Assembly: GCA_963717945.1 (NCBI GenBank)
Contig: CAVQXT010000001.1
Span: 620,001 to 684,000, forward strand
DNA from: FEN-299 sp963717945
Lineage (GTDB): Bacteria; Acidobacteriota; Vicinamibacteria; Vicinamibacterales; Fen-181
Length of the DNA: 64,000 nucleotides
Direction of reading: 5' to 3'
Part shown: one piece after another, positions 54,909-62,375 of the stretch
How positions within the stretch are numbered: position 1 is the stretch's first letter
Layout: the number at the start of each line of letters is the position of its first letter
The notes under the pieces: generated by a model
What the model was told of the DNA's origin: nothing
Databases searched by the model: none
The model's input: only the letters and a program-made list of their open reading frames with translations
Made by a program: the position numbers and the translations under genes

Positions 54909-54929
54909 CGCGGGCCAGGAGGCCCGCGC
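54909..54929. repeat. REP-like hairpin inside the BMC operon, copy S3
   Basis: A perfect hairpin with core cgcgggccaggaggcccgcg lies between BMC-H and the first BMC-P gene. The same module is found at 50393. Placed right behind the most highly needed shell gene, it could protect the upstream mRNA from 3' exonucleases, as REP elements are known to do elsewhere. Confidence 0.85.
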
Positions 54930-54963
54930 CACCTCCGTGTCGGCCGGCCTGGAGAAGCCGCGT

Positions 54964-55251
54964 ATGTTGCTGGCGAAGGTGGTCGGCACCGTGGTCGCCA
55001 CGCGCAAGGAGGCGAGCCTCGACGGGCTCAAGCTGCTCCTCGTGCGCCCGGTGAGCGAGGACGGGCAGGTAACCGGCGCGCCCCTGGTCGCGGCCGACGC
55101 CGTCGGCGCGGGGCCGGACGAGATGGTGCTCGTCGCCTCGGGCAGCTCCGCCCGGCAGACGCTCGCCACCGACAAGCGGCCCGTGGACGCGGTCGTGATG
55201 GCCATCGTCGACAGCTGGAGCCTCGGCGGCGAGACGAAGTACAAGAAGTAG
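54964..55251 (+). CDS. Microcompartment vertex protein, BMC-P (EutN/CcmL), first
   Basis: A 95-residue pentameric vertex protein. MLLAKVVGTVVATRKEASLDGLKLLLVRPV is the typical start (xxxGxVxATxKxxxLxGxKLLxVxP). LVAADAVGAGPDEMVLVASGSSARQT and the end VVMAIVDSWSL follow. I take the ATG at 54964 as the start, although the frame is open upstream through the S3 hairpin. Three such genes occur in this operon. They cap the twelve vertices of the shell. Confidence 0.93.
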   Translation: MLLAKVVGTVVATRKEASLDGLKLLLVRPVSEDGQVTGAPLVAADAVGAGPDEMVLVASGSSARQTLATDKRPVDAVVMAIVDSWSLGGETKYKK

Positions 55252-55255
55252 CCTC

Positions 55256-56722
55256 ATGGCCAGCCTCTCCGATCGCGACATCGACACGATCGCCCGCCGC
55301 ATCGTGGCCGACCTCGGGGCCGCGCCCGGCGCCCCGGCGCCGGCTCGTGGCCTGGGCGCGGAGCGCCACGACGGGGAGGCCGCGTCGCACGACGCCGGGG
55401 AGGGCGCCTACGCCACCGTGGACGAGGCGGTCGCGGCCGCGCGCAGGGCGCAGCCCCTGTTCGTGCGCCTCCCGCTGACCACCCGGGCGCGGATTCTCGC
55501 GTCCATCCGCCAGACGATGATCGAGCAGGCCGCCGCGCTGGCGAAGGCGGCGCACGAGGAGACCGGCCTCGGGCGCGTCGAGGACAAGGTGGTGAAGAAC
55601 CTCCTGGTCAGCGAGAAGACGCCCGGGCTCGAGGACCTCCACCCCCAGGCCGTGACCGGCGACCACGGGCTCTCGCTCATCGAGCCCGCACCGTTCGGCG
55701 TCATCGGCGCGATCACGCCGGTCACCAACCCGACCTCCACGATCATCTGCAACGCGATCGGGATGCTCGCCGCGGGCAACACGGTCGTCTTCAACGTGCA
55801 CCCCTCGGCCAAGGCCTGTTCGATCCAGACCGTGGCGCTGCTCAACCGGGCCATCCGCGCGGCCGGCGGGCCGCCCGACGTCGTCACGTGCGTGGCGAGC
55901 CCGACGATCGAGACCGCGCAGGCATTGATGCGGCACCCCGGCGTCCGCCTGGTGGTCGTCACCGGCGGCGGCGCGGTCGTCAAGGCCGCCATGGCGAGCG
56001 GCAAGCGCGCGATCTGCGCCGGCCCGGGCAACCCGCCGGTGGTGGTGGACGAGACGGCGCACATCGACAAGGCCGGCCGGGATATCGTGCTGGGGGCCTC
56101 GACCGACAACAACATCATCTGCACCGACGAGAAGGAAGTGCTGGTCGTCTCGAGCGTGGCCGATCCGCTCATCCGGGCGATGACGGCAGCCGGAGCGGTG
56201 CTGGTCGACCGCGGGCTGCTGGCGCAGCTCGAGCAGGTCATCTTTACGAGCACCGAGGGGCCGGCCAGACCCGCGCACGTCAACCCCGCGCTCGTCGGGA
56301 AGAACGCGAGCGTCATCCTGCGGCAGATCGGGATGAACGTGCCCGACTCGGTCCGGCTCGGCGTCGTCGAGGTGGACGAGAATCACCCGCTGCTGTGGAC
56401 CGAGCAGATGATGCCGATCCTGCCGATCTGCCGCGTCCCGAGCGTGGACGCCGCGATCGAGCTGGCCGTCAGGGTGGAGGGCGGGAACCGCCATACCGCC
56501 GTCATGCACTCGACCAACATCGACAGCCTGAGCCGGATGGCGCGCGAGTGCGACTGCAGCATCTTCGTGAAGAACGGCCGGTCGCAGGCCGGCCTCGGCC
56601 TCGACGCCGAAGGCTACGCGTCGTTCACCATCGCAAGCCCGACGGGCGACGGCCTGACCGGGCCGCGGTCGTTCTCGCGCTGGCGGCGCTGCGTGATGGT
56701 CGATCACTTCAGGATCACGTAA
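55256..56722 (+). CDS. Microcompartment aldehyde dehydrogenase (CoA-acylating type)
   Basis: A 488-residue aldehyde dehydrogenase. Residues 4-20 (LSDRDIDTIARRIVADL) form an amphipathic helix followed by a Gly/Ala/Pro linker (21-48), the layout of a BMC encapsulation peptide. The catalytic domain resembles PduP/EutE: PFGVIGAITPVTNPTSTIICNAIGMLAAGNTVVFNVHPSA, GPGNPPVVVDETAHIDKA and the catalytic cysteine C289 in NNIICTDEKEV. Such enzymes convert aldehydes to acyl-CoA with NAD+. Acetaldehyde from DeoC is the natural candidate substrate. It begins four bases after BMC-P 1, and its stop overlaps the second BMC-T start (TAATG). Confidence 0.93.
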   Translation: MASLSDRDIDTIARRIVADLGAAPGAPAPARGLGAERHDGEAASHDAGEGAYATVDEAVAAARRAQPLFVRLPLTTRARILASIRQTMIEQAAALAKAAHEETGLGRVEDKVVKNLLVSEKTPGLEDLHPQAVTGDHGLSLIEPAPFGVIGAITPVTNPTSTIICNAIGMLAAGNTVVFNVHPSAKACSIQTVALLNRAIRAAGGPPDVVTCVASPTIETAQALMRHPGVRLVVVTGGGAVVKAAMASGKRAICAGPGNPPVVVDETAHIDKAGRDIVLGASTDNNIICTDEKEVLVVSSVADPLIRAMTAAGAVLVDRGLLAQLEQVIFTSTEGPARPAHVNPALVGKNASVILRQIGMNVPDSVRLGVVEVDENHPLLWTEQMMPILPICRVPSVDAAIELAVRVEGGNRHTAVMHSTNIDSLSRMARECDCSIFVKNGRSQAGLGLDAEGYASFTIASPTGDGLTGPRSFSRWRRCVMVDHFRIT

Positions 56723-57333
56723 TGAAGAAAGCACCCGCGCTGGCCGTCATCGAGTTCCGCGACATCCCGGCCGGGATCGACGCGACCGACGCGATGCTCA
56801 AGAAGGCGCCGATCGCGTTCATCAAGTCGGGGACGATTACCCGCGGCCGGTTCCTCACGCTCATCGGGGGGAGCACGGCGTCGGTGGAGGAGTCGCTCGC
56901 CGAGGGGCTCGCCCGGGCGGGAGAGAACGTCCTGGATCACCTGCTGCTCGCCGACGTGCACCCGCGGGTTTACGACGCGGTGCTCGGCGGACGGCGGTCG
57001 GCCGGCACGGGCGCGCTGGCCGTGATCGAGACCGACACGGTGGCGTCGAACATCCGGGCCGCGGAACTGGCCCTGAAGGGGACGCCGGTCGAGCTCGTCG
57101 AACTGCGCCTGGCCGATTCGGGCCTGTCGGGCAAGGGCGTGAGCATCTACCAGGGCGACCTGCCGGACATCGAGGCGGCGGTGGCGATCGTCGTGGATTT
57201 CCTTCGGCACGAAGGCGGAGAGGTCCGGCACACGATCATCTCGTCGCCCCACGAGGCCCTTTCGCGGCAGATCGGCGGCGGAACCTCGTTCGGATCGGCG
57301 GCGCTGCTCGAACTCGACGGAGAGGTCGGCTGA
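56722..57333 (+). CDS. Microcompartment shell protein, BMC-T, second (PduT-like)
   Basis: A 203-residue tandem BMC protein. Domain 1 is ALAVIEFRDIPAGIDATDAMLKKAPIAFIKSGTITRGRFLTLIGGSTASVEESLAEGL. Domain 2 is GALAVIETDTVASNIRAAELALKGTPVELVELRLADSGLSGKGVSIYQGDLPDIEAAV. The domain order is not permuted, as in PduT. However, no cysteine is present in the pore loop (ADSGLSGKG), so the PduT iron-sulfur site is missing. It is coupled to the aldehyde dehydrogenase upstream and to BMC-P 2 downstream by single-base overlaps. Confidence 0.9.
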   Translation: MKKAPALAVIEFRDIPAGIDATDAMLKKAPIAFIKSGTITRGRFLTLIGGSTASVEESLAEGLARAGENVLDHLLLADVHPRVYDAVLGGRRSAGTGALAVIETDTVASNIRAAELALKGTPVELVELRLADSGLSGKGVSIYQGDLPDIEAAVAIVVDFLRHEGGEVRHTIISSPHEALSRQIGGGTSFGSAALLELDGEVG

Positions 57334-57611
57334 TGCTGCTCGGACGCGTCGTCGGCTCGGTCGTGCCCGCGGTCGTCTACGCCGGCCTCGAGGGGGTGCC
57401 GATGCTCCTCGTGCAGCCGCTCGACAAGGCGGGGCAGGAGCCCGAGGGGCGCGTGCTGGTGGCGGCCGACGCGACGCGCATGGCGGGCCCCGGCGAGCTG
57501 GTCTACTACGAGGGGGGCCGCGAGGCGGCGCTCGCGCTCGACCCGTGGTTCGTTCCGGTCGATCACGCGATTATCGGCATCGTGGACGAGGTGGAGCGGG
57601 AAGTGCCATGA
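57333..57611 (+). CDS. Microcompartment vertex protein, BMC-P, second
   Basis: A 92-residue EutN/CcmL protein. MLLGRVVGSVVPAVVYAGLEGVPMLLVQPL opens the fold, EGRVLVAADATRMAGPGELVYYEGGREAALAL is central, and VDHAIIGIVDEVE closes it. The start ATG overlaps the upstream stop (TGATG), and the 3' end overlaps the next gene by four bases. It differs enough from the other two BMC-P proteins that a single vertex type is not assured. Confidence 0.93.
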   Translation: MLLGRVVGSVVPAVVYAGLEGVPMLLVQPLDKAGQEPEGRVLVAADATRMAGPGELVYYEGGREAALALDPWFVPVDHAIIGIVDEVEREVP

Positions 57612-57877
57612 TTCTCGGGACGGTGACCGGCACCATCCATTCGACGATCGCGCACGAGTTCTACCGCGCGAAGACGCTGCTCATCGTCGAGCGCGAGGAC
57701 GCCGGCCTCCAGCGGACGGGCAGCTACCTCGTCGCGATCGACGCGGTGGGCGCGGGCGTGGGTGAGCGGGTGCTGGTGCTCGACGAGGGCAACGGAGCGC
57801 GGCAGGTCGTCGGCTCGGCCGACGCCCCGGTCCGCTCGGTCGTCGTCGGCATCGTGGACGAGGTGGAAACGACGTGA
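57608..57877 (+). CDS. Microcompartment vertex protein, BMC-P, third
   Basis: An 89-residue EutN/CcmL protein: MILGTVTGTIHSTIAHEFYRAKTLLIVERED, YLVAIDAVGAGVGERVLVLDEGNGARQVVG and VVVGIVDEVE. The central DxVGAGxGExVLVxxGxxAR pattern is the family core. It overlaps BMC-P 2 (ATGA). An in-frame GTG of the following reading frame overlaps its stop, but the better start of the next gene lies 33 bases later. Confidence 0.94.
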   Translation: MILGTVTGTIHSTIAHEFYRAKTLLIVEREDAGLQRTGSYLVAIDAVGAGVGERVLVLDEGNGARQVVGSADAPVRSVVVGIVDEVETT

Positions 57878-57906
57878 CGGGCAGCCGCCTGTCGGAGGAG
57901 ACGGTC

Positions 57907-58188
57907 ATGGCCAAGGAACTGAGCCAGGTGGAACTGAAGCGGCTCGCGAGGCTGGGCGCGCTGGCCCGCCTCGAGCAGATCGAAGCCGAGCGGCGCGCCA
58001 TCCTTCGCGCGTTCCCGGGGCTGTCGCTCGCGGCCGGCCGCGAGGGCCAGGCCGGGCCGGCGACGGGCAAGGCGGGCGCGGCGCCGAAGAAGAAGGCCCG
58101 CAAGCGGCGCAAGATGACCGCGGCCGAGAAGAAGGCGGTCTCCGAGCGGATGAAGAAGTTCTGGGCGGCCCGGAAGCAGCAGGCGTAG
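57907..58188 (+). CDS. Small basic BMC-operon protein, unknown function
   Basis: A 93-residue protein. An N-terminal amphipathic helix (LSQVELKRLARLGALARLEQIEAERRAIL, residues 5-33) is followed by a Gly/Ala linker. A strongly basic C-terminus (KKKARKRRKMTAAEKKAVSERMKKFWAARKQQA) resembles short nucleic-acid-binding tails (the AxKKAxSxRMKKxWAxRK motif). The ATG at 57907 has GGAGG eight bases upstream; an in-frame GTG at 57874 overlaps the BMC-P 3 stop. It lies between shell genes and a transporter. It could bind RNA or DNA, or act as a cargo adaptor. No function is claimed. Confidence 0.72.
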   Translation: MAKELSQVELKRLARLGALARLEQIEAERRAILRAFPGLSLAAGREGQAGPATGKAGAAPKKKARKRRKMTAAEKKAVSERMKKFWAARKQQA

Positions 58189-58198
58189 CCGCCGGGCC

Positions 58199-59548
58199 AT
58201 GGCCCTGCTGACGCGGGCGATCACGTTCCTGAGCGATGCGGTCTGGGGCCCCTGGAACACCGGGATCGGGGAGGTTCCGGGGCCTCTCGTGGTCGTGCTG
58301 CTCGGCGTCGGACTGTTCCTCACGATCCGGTTTCGGTTCGTGCAGGTGCGCCGGTTCGCCGAGGCGGCGCGCACGATCGTTCCCAAGCAGTCGGGTGCGC
58401 GCGGGGTCCTGACGCCGTTCCAGGCGTTCATGACGGCGTTGGCGGCCTCGATCGGGACCGGGAACATCGCCGGCGTCGCCACGGCCGTCGTCGCCGGGGG
58501 CCCCGGTGCCGTCTTCTGGATCTGGGCCTACGGGTTCTTCGCCACGGCGATCAAGTTCGCCGAGGCGGTGCTCGGGGTGTCGTTCCGCGGCCAGCGCGGG
58601 ACGGCGGTCCTCTCCGGGCCGATGTACTACCTCCGCGACGGCCTGAAAGCGCCGCGCCTCGCGTGGGCCTACGCGCTCATCGCGGGCGTGGCGGCGCTGA
58701 CGACGACCCCCTTCACGCAGCCCAACTCGATCGCCGTCGCGCTCCAGGCGGAGTTCTCCATCAATCCCTGGATTTCCGGCTGCGTCATCGCGGTTCTGAC
58801 CTGGCTCGTGATCATCGGCGGCGTCAAGTCGATCGGCCGCGCGGTCGAGAAGCTGTCGCCGCTCAAGGTGATTCTCTACGTCGCCGGCGGGCTGTTCGTG
58901 ATCGGCGTCAACGCGGCGAAGCTGCCCTCCGTGTTCGCCGCGATCTTCCACGAAGCCTTCTCGCTCCGGGCCGCGACGGGTACGGCGGCCGGCATGGCGC
59001 TGATGGTGGGCATGCGGTACGGGCTCGCGCGCGGGGTCTATGCCAACGAGGCCGGCTACGGCACGGCGGCGGTGGCGTACGGCACGGCGCGCAGCGCCGA
59101 GCCGGCGCAGCAGGGGCTCAACGCGGTCATCGAGGTCTTCGTCGTCTCGTTCGTCACCTCGTCGATCAGCGCGCTCACCATCCTGCTGACCGGCGCGTGG
59201 ACGACGGGCCTCAACAGCACGGCGGCGGTGGCGCAGGCTTTCAACACGGCGATCCCCGTGGCCGGAGGGTGGATCGTCGCCTTCTGCGCATTCCTGTTCG
59301 GCTACACGACGCTCATCGGGTGGGCGTACTACGGCGAGCAGTTCTTCGAGTACATCCTGGGCGTGGGCGTCACCAAGCCGTATCGGTGGGTCTACTGCGG
59401 CCTCATCGTCTTCGGCGCGGCGGCGAAGGTGGAGACGGTCTGGGCGTGGGGCGACCTGATGAACGGCCTGCAGGTGTTCCCGAACATCGTGGGACTGCTC
59501 GGTCTCAGCGGTTTCGTAGCGGCCGTGGCGCGACGGCGGAAGGCGTGA
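58199..59548 (+). CDS. Sodium:alanine symporter family (AGCS) transporter
   Basis: A 449-residue inner-membrane symporter. GLFLTIRFRFVQVRRF is the TM2 region. The AGCS signature TPFQAFMTALAASIGTGNIAGVATAV is followed by GGPGAVFWIW and KFAEAVLGVSFRG. GMRYGLARGVYANEAGYGTAAVAYGTA and LIGWAYYGEQFFEYILG are further landmarks. About 10-11 membrane helices are expected. The family imports alanine, glycine or glutamine with Na+. It starts ten bases after the basic protein, without a strong ribosome site, so it is probably the last gene of the BMC operon. A REP pair follows its stop. A role in supplying the BMC substrate is not evident. Confidence 0.92.
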   Translation: MALLTRAITFLSDAVWGPWNTGIGEVPGPLVVVLLGVGLFLTIRFRFVQVRRFAEAARTIVPKQSGARGVLTPFQAFMTALAASIGTGNIAGVATAVVAGGPGAVFWIWAYGFFATAIKFAEAVLGVSFRGQRGTAVLSGPMYYLRDGLKAPRLAWAYALIAGVAALTTTPFTQPNSIAVALQAEFSINPWISGCVIAVLTWLVIIGGVKSIGRAVEKLSPLKVILYVAGGLFVIGVNAAKLPSVFAAIFHEAFSLRAATGTAAGMALMVGMRYGLARGVYANEAGYGTAAVAYGTARSAEPAQQGLNAVIEVFVVSFVTSSISALTILLTGAWTTGLNSTAAVAQAFNTAIPVAGGWIVAFCAFLFGYTTLIGWAYYGEQFFEYILGVGVTKPYRWVYCGLIVFGAAAKVETVWAWGDLMNGLQVFPNIVGLLGLSGFVAAVARRRKA

Positions 59549-59556
59549 GGCGGTGG

Positions 59557-59632
59557 GCGCAGGCCTGAAGGCCTGCGCTATCTGAAGATCGGGCGGAGAA
59601 CCACAGATAGCGCAGGGCTTCAGCCCTGCGCA
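59557..59632. repeat. Head-to-head pair of REP-like palindromes, copies R3a and R3b
   Basis: Two palindromes (core cgcaggcctgaaggcctgcg at 59557-59578, and core cgcagggcttcagccctgcg at 59610-59631) face each other across a spacer. The first has the tail TATCTGAAGATC; the second, inverted, has CAGATA. This is the paired arrangement of bacterial interspersed mosaic elements. It ends the BMC operon and is followed by tRNA-Gly. Confidence 0.88.
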
Positions 59633-59653
59633 GCAGCGTAAGGCGTCGTGAGG

Positions 59654-59727
59654 TGGAGCGGGGTACGGGAATCGAACCCGTTTAGAGGGCTTGGGAAGCC
59701 CTTGCCCAACCAATAGGCCAACCCCGC
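59654..59727 (-). tRNA. tRNA-Gly (anticodon CCC)
   Basis: On the minus strand the acceptor stem GCGGGGT pairs with ACCCCGC. The discriminator is T, as usual for bacterial tRNA-Gly, and the CCA end is encoded. The D-arm GCCT/GGGC and the anticodon stem AGGGC/GCCCT with loop TTCCCAA give anticodon CCC. The T-arm ACGGG-TTCGATT-CCCGT is perfect. It reads GGG codons. Confidence 0.96.
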
Positions 59728-59843
59728 TCGAGACGAATCCCCATTCTATTACAGCGCTGAGCCAGATTCTACCGATCTAGGCATCTGGTGGCGGGCTCGC
59801 CATTCAACCGCCGTCCGCACATTGGCAGCCCTAAAGGGCCGCC

Positions 59844-61214
59844 CTATGTACGGTCTCGGATGATCGAGATCACCTCGTCGCGCTTGGCTTCCATCAGCTC
59901 CGCCGTCTTCCCCTCGAGGTTCAGGCGCAGCAGCGGCTCGGTGTTCGACGGCCGCACGTTGAAGTGCCAGTCGGGGTACTCCACCGACACGCCGTCGAGC
60001 TGATACACGTTCGCGTCGGCATACCGGCGGGCGAGCGCCGCGATCTTCTCGTCGCAGACGCTCATGCTGGCCACCTTCGTGTTGATCTCGCCCGAGATGA
60101 AGTACTTCGCGCGCAGCGGCGCCAGCAGCCCGGCGAGCGTCTGTTTCTTGCGCGACATCAGCTCGAGCAGCAGCAGCGCCGGGATGAAGCCGTTGTCGGC
60201 GTAGAAGTTGTCGCGGAAGTAGTAGTGCCCCGTCACCTCGCCGCCGAAAATCGCGTTCTCCTCGCGCATGCGGCGCTTGATGAACGCGTGCCCCACGCGG
60301 TTCATGAGCGCCGTGCCGCCGTAGCGTGCCACCACGTCCCGCACGGCGTAGCTCGCGCGCAGGTCGTAGATGATCGTCGAGCCCGGGTGCTTGATGAGGA
60401 ACGCCTCGGCGAGCAGCGCCGTGATGAAGTCGCCCGGCACGAACTCGCCCTGCCCGTCGATGAAGAAGCACCGGTCCGCGTCGCCGTCCCAGGCGATGCC
60501 GACGTCGGCCTTCCGGCGCTTCACTTCGGCGACGATGTCGCGGCGGTTCTCCTCGATGAGCGGGTTCGCCTCGTGGGTGGGGAAGTTGCCGTCGATCGTG
60601 AAGCAGAGCCGCGTCGTGCGGCAGGGGAGCCGGTCGAACAGCTCCGGCGCCACCAGCCCGCCGATCCCGCAGCCCGCGTCGAGGACGACGTCGAACGGCT
60701 CGATGACCGCCGGGTCGATGAAGCCCATGACGTGCTTCACGTAGTCGCCCAGCATGTCGGCCGTCGTGACCGCGCCCGGCGCCGCGGCGGGCGGGGGCAG
60801 CGTGTCGCCGACGATCATGTCGCGAATGTCCGAGATGCCGGCCTCGCCGCTCAGCGGGAACGCCTGCGCGCGGACCAGCTTCATGCCGTTGTACTGCTTC
60901 GGGTTGTGCGAGGCGGTGATCATCGCGCCGCCGTCGAAGCCGCCCGAGGCGACGGCGTAGTAGAGCATGTCGGTGCCGGCCAGGCCGTAGTCGACCACGC
61001 TGGCGCCCTGGCCGGCCGCGCCATCGATGAACGCCGCGGCGAGCGACGGGGACGAGAGCCGCATGTCGCGGCTGACCGCCAGGCGGCCGGCGCCAAGGTA
61101 AGCGGCGAAGCCGCGGCCGATGTCGCGAGCGATCCCTTCGTCGATCTGGTCGGGATAGGTCGCCCGGATGTCGTAAGCCTTGAAGATGTCGGGATTCACC
61201 GGTCTCGTGCTCAT
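59844..61214 (-). CDS. manB: Phosphomannomutase/phosphoglucomutase
   Basis: An alpha-D-phosphohexomutase of 456 residues that interconverts hexose 6- and 1-phosphates, here probably mannose. The phosphoserine loop is MITASHNPKQYNGMK near residue 100. The Mg loop is AWDGDADRCFF near 245. The sugar-binding loop is GEVTGHYYF near 325, and the phosphate-binding loop is VRPSNTEPLLRLN near 425. The ATG gives MSTRPVNPDIFKAYDIRATYPDQ, with a gggagaggcgc ribosome site. Downstream on the same strand it follows the pyrophosphorylase gene by 34 bases, forming a GDP-sugar precursor pair. Confidence 0.93.
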   Translation of the reverse strand: MSTRPVNPDIFKAYDIRATYPDQIDEGIARDIGRGFAAYLGAGRLAVSRDMRLSSPSLAAAFIDGAAGQGASVVDYGLAGTDMLYYAVASGGFDGGAMITASHNPKQYNGMKLVRAQAFPLSGEAGISDIRDMIVGDTLPPPAAAPGAVTTADMLGDYVKHVMGFIDPAVIEPFDVVLDAGCGIGGLVAPELFDRLPCRTTRLCFTIDGNFPTHEANPLIEENRRDIVAEVKRRKADVGIAWDGDADRCFFIDGQGEFVPGDFITALLAEAFLIKHPGSTIIYDLRASYAVRDVVARYGGTALMNRVGHAFIKRRMREENAIFGGEVTGHYYFRDNFYADNGFIPALLLLELMSRKKQTLAGLLAPLRAKYFISGEINTKVASMSVCDEKIAALARRYADANVYQLDGVSVEYPDWHFNVRPSNTEPLLRLNLEGKTAELMEAKRDEVISIIRDRT

Positions 61215-61248
61215 GCGCCTCTCCCGGGCGGCGGGGCGTCGCGGCCCG

Positions 61249-62307
61249 CTACAGCCGGCTGTAGTCGGTTACCACCGACTTGTCGCCGAGCACGATCCCG
61301 CCGTCGAGGATCGAGTTGCGGCCGATGTGGCACTGGCGGCCGAGAATCGACTGGCGGACCAGGGCGTCGCGTCCCACGCGGGTGTTGGCCCAGACGATCG
61401 ACCCCTCGATGCGCGCCTCCTCCTCGATCTGGCACTGCCGGCCGATGACCGAGTAGGGCGCGACGTGGGCGCCGGCCTTCACCACCGTGCCCTCGTCGAT
61501 GAAGCAGGGGCCCTCGACCCGCGCGCCGTCCTCGATGCGCGCCTCGGGGGAAACCATCGCGAACTTCTGCGGCGACCCCTCGAACGGCGGCGCCTCGAAG
61601 CGATGGTCCATGATGTCGCGGTGCACCTGCGCGTACTTGTCGGGGGCGCCGATGTCGATCCAGTAGCCGTCGTAGACGTAGGCGACAAAGGTCTCGCCCC
61701 GCTCGACCAGCGAGGGAAAGAAGCTCCGCTCGATCGACCAGGCCGTGTCCTTGGGGATCCGGTCGAAGGTGTCCGGCTCGAGCACGTAGATCCCGGCGTT
61801 GATCGTGTTGCAGGTGATCTGCTCGGGCTTCGGCTTCTCCATGAACCGCCGCACGTTTCCGTCCGCGTCGGTCTCGACCAGCCCGTAGGCCGACGGGTTC
61901 GCCACCGGGGTCAGCACGATGGTGGCCTTGGCCTTGCGCTCGCGGTGCAGGCGGACGACCGCGGCCAGGTCCACCTGCGTCATGACGTCGCCGTTGAAAA
62001 CGACCACGGTTTCATCGAGCGCCCCGCCGGCATACTTGATCGCGCCGCCGGTGCCGAGCGGCGTCGCCTCGACCACGTACCAGACCCGGACCCCAAGCCC
62101 GTCGCCGTGGCCGAAGTTCTCCTCGATCCGGCGCGGCTGGTAGTTGAGGCTCAGGATCACCTCGTCGATCTCGGGCAGCTTCCTGACCAGATCGATCTGG
62201 TAGTGGAGGAACGCCCGGCCGAAGATCGGGACGATCGGCTTCGGGGTGTGGATGGTCAGGGGCCGCAGGCGCGTGCCCTTGCCGCCGGCTAGGAGGATCG
62301 CTTTCAT
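61249..62307 (-). CDS. Sugar-nucleotide pyrophosphorylase (mannose-1-phosphate guanylyltransferase-like)
   Basis: A 352-residue nucleotidyltransferase. MKAILLAGGKGTRLRPLT is the nucleotide-binding signature. FNGDVMTQVDL has the metal-binding aspartate, NAGIYVLEP is substrate-binding, and WIDIGAPDKYAQ is typical of the family. The C-terminal quarter (from about residue 245) is a left-handed beta-helix with I-x-x-G hexapeptide turns (ARIEDGARVEGPCFIDEG). It probably makes GDP-mannose together with the adjacent phosphomannomutase. A glucose-1-phosphate specificity cannot be excluded. The ATG is preceded by TATCAT ending 11 bases upstream, without a ribosome site. Confidence 0.9.
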   Translation of the reverse strand: MKAILLAGGKGTRLRPLTIHTPKPIVPIFGRAFLHYQIDLVRKLPEIDEVILSLNYQPRRIEENFGHGDGLGVRVWYVVEATPLGTGGAIKYAGGALDETVVVFNGDVMTQVDLAAVVRLHRERKAKATIVLTPVANPSAYGLVETDADGNVRRFMEKPKPEQITCNTINAGIYVLEPDTFDRIPKDTAWSIERSFFPSLVERGETFVAYVYDGYWIDIGAPDKYAQVHRDIMDHRFEAPPFEGSPQKFAMVSPEARIEDGARVEGPCFIDEGTVVKAGAHVAPYSVIGRQCQIEEEARIEGSIVWANTRVGRDALVRQSILGRQCHIGRNSILDGGIVLGDKSVVTDYSRL

Positions 62308-62318
62308 AGCGAACGCTA

Positions 62319-62324
62319 ATGATA
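62319..62324 (-). promoter_or_regulatory. -10 element of the pyrophosphorylase gene, leaderless spacing
   Basis: TATCAT on the minus strand ends 11 bases before the ATG at 62307. The intervening tagcgttcgct has no ribosome-binding potential. Confidence 0.45.
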
Positions 62325-62375
62325 GCGCAAGTGGCCGCGCCAACCTCGGCCCTTTTGGCCGGGGCGGCGGCGCGC

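Noticed and set aside
57874..57906. GTG start overlapping BMC-P 3 for the basic protein
   Set aside because: The ATG at 57907 has a better ribosome site (GGAGG at eight bases). The longer N-terminus adds only a polar 11-residue leader.
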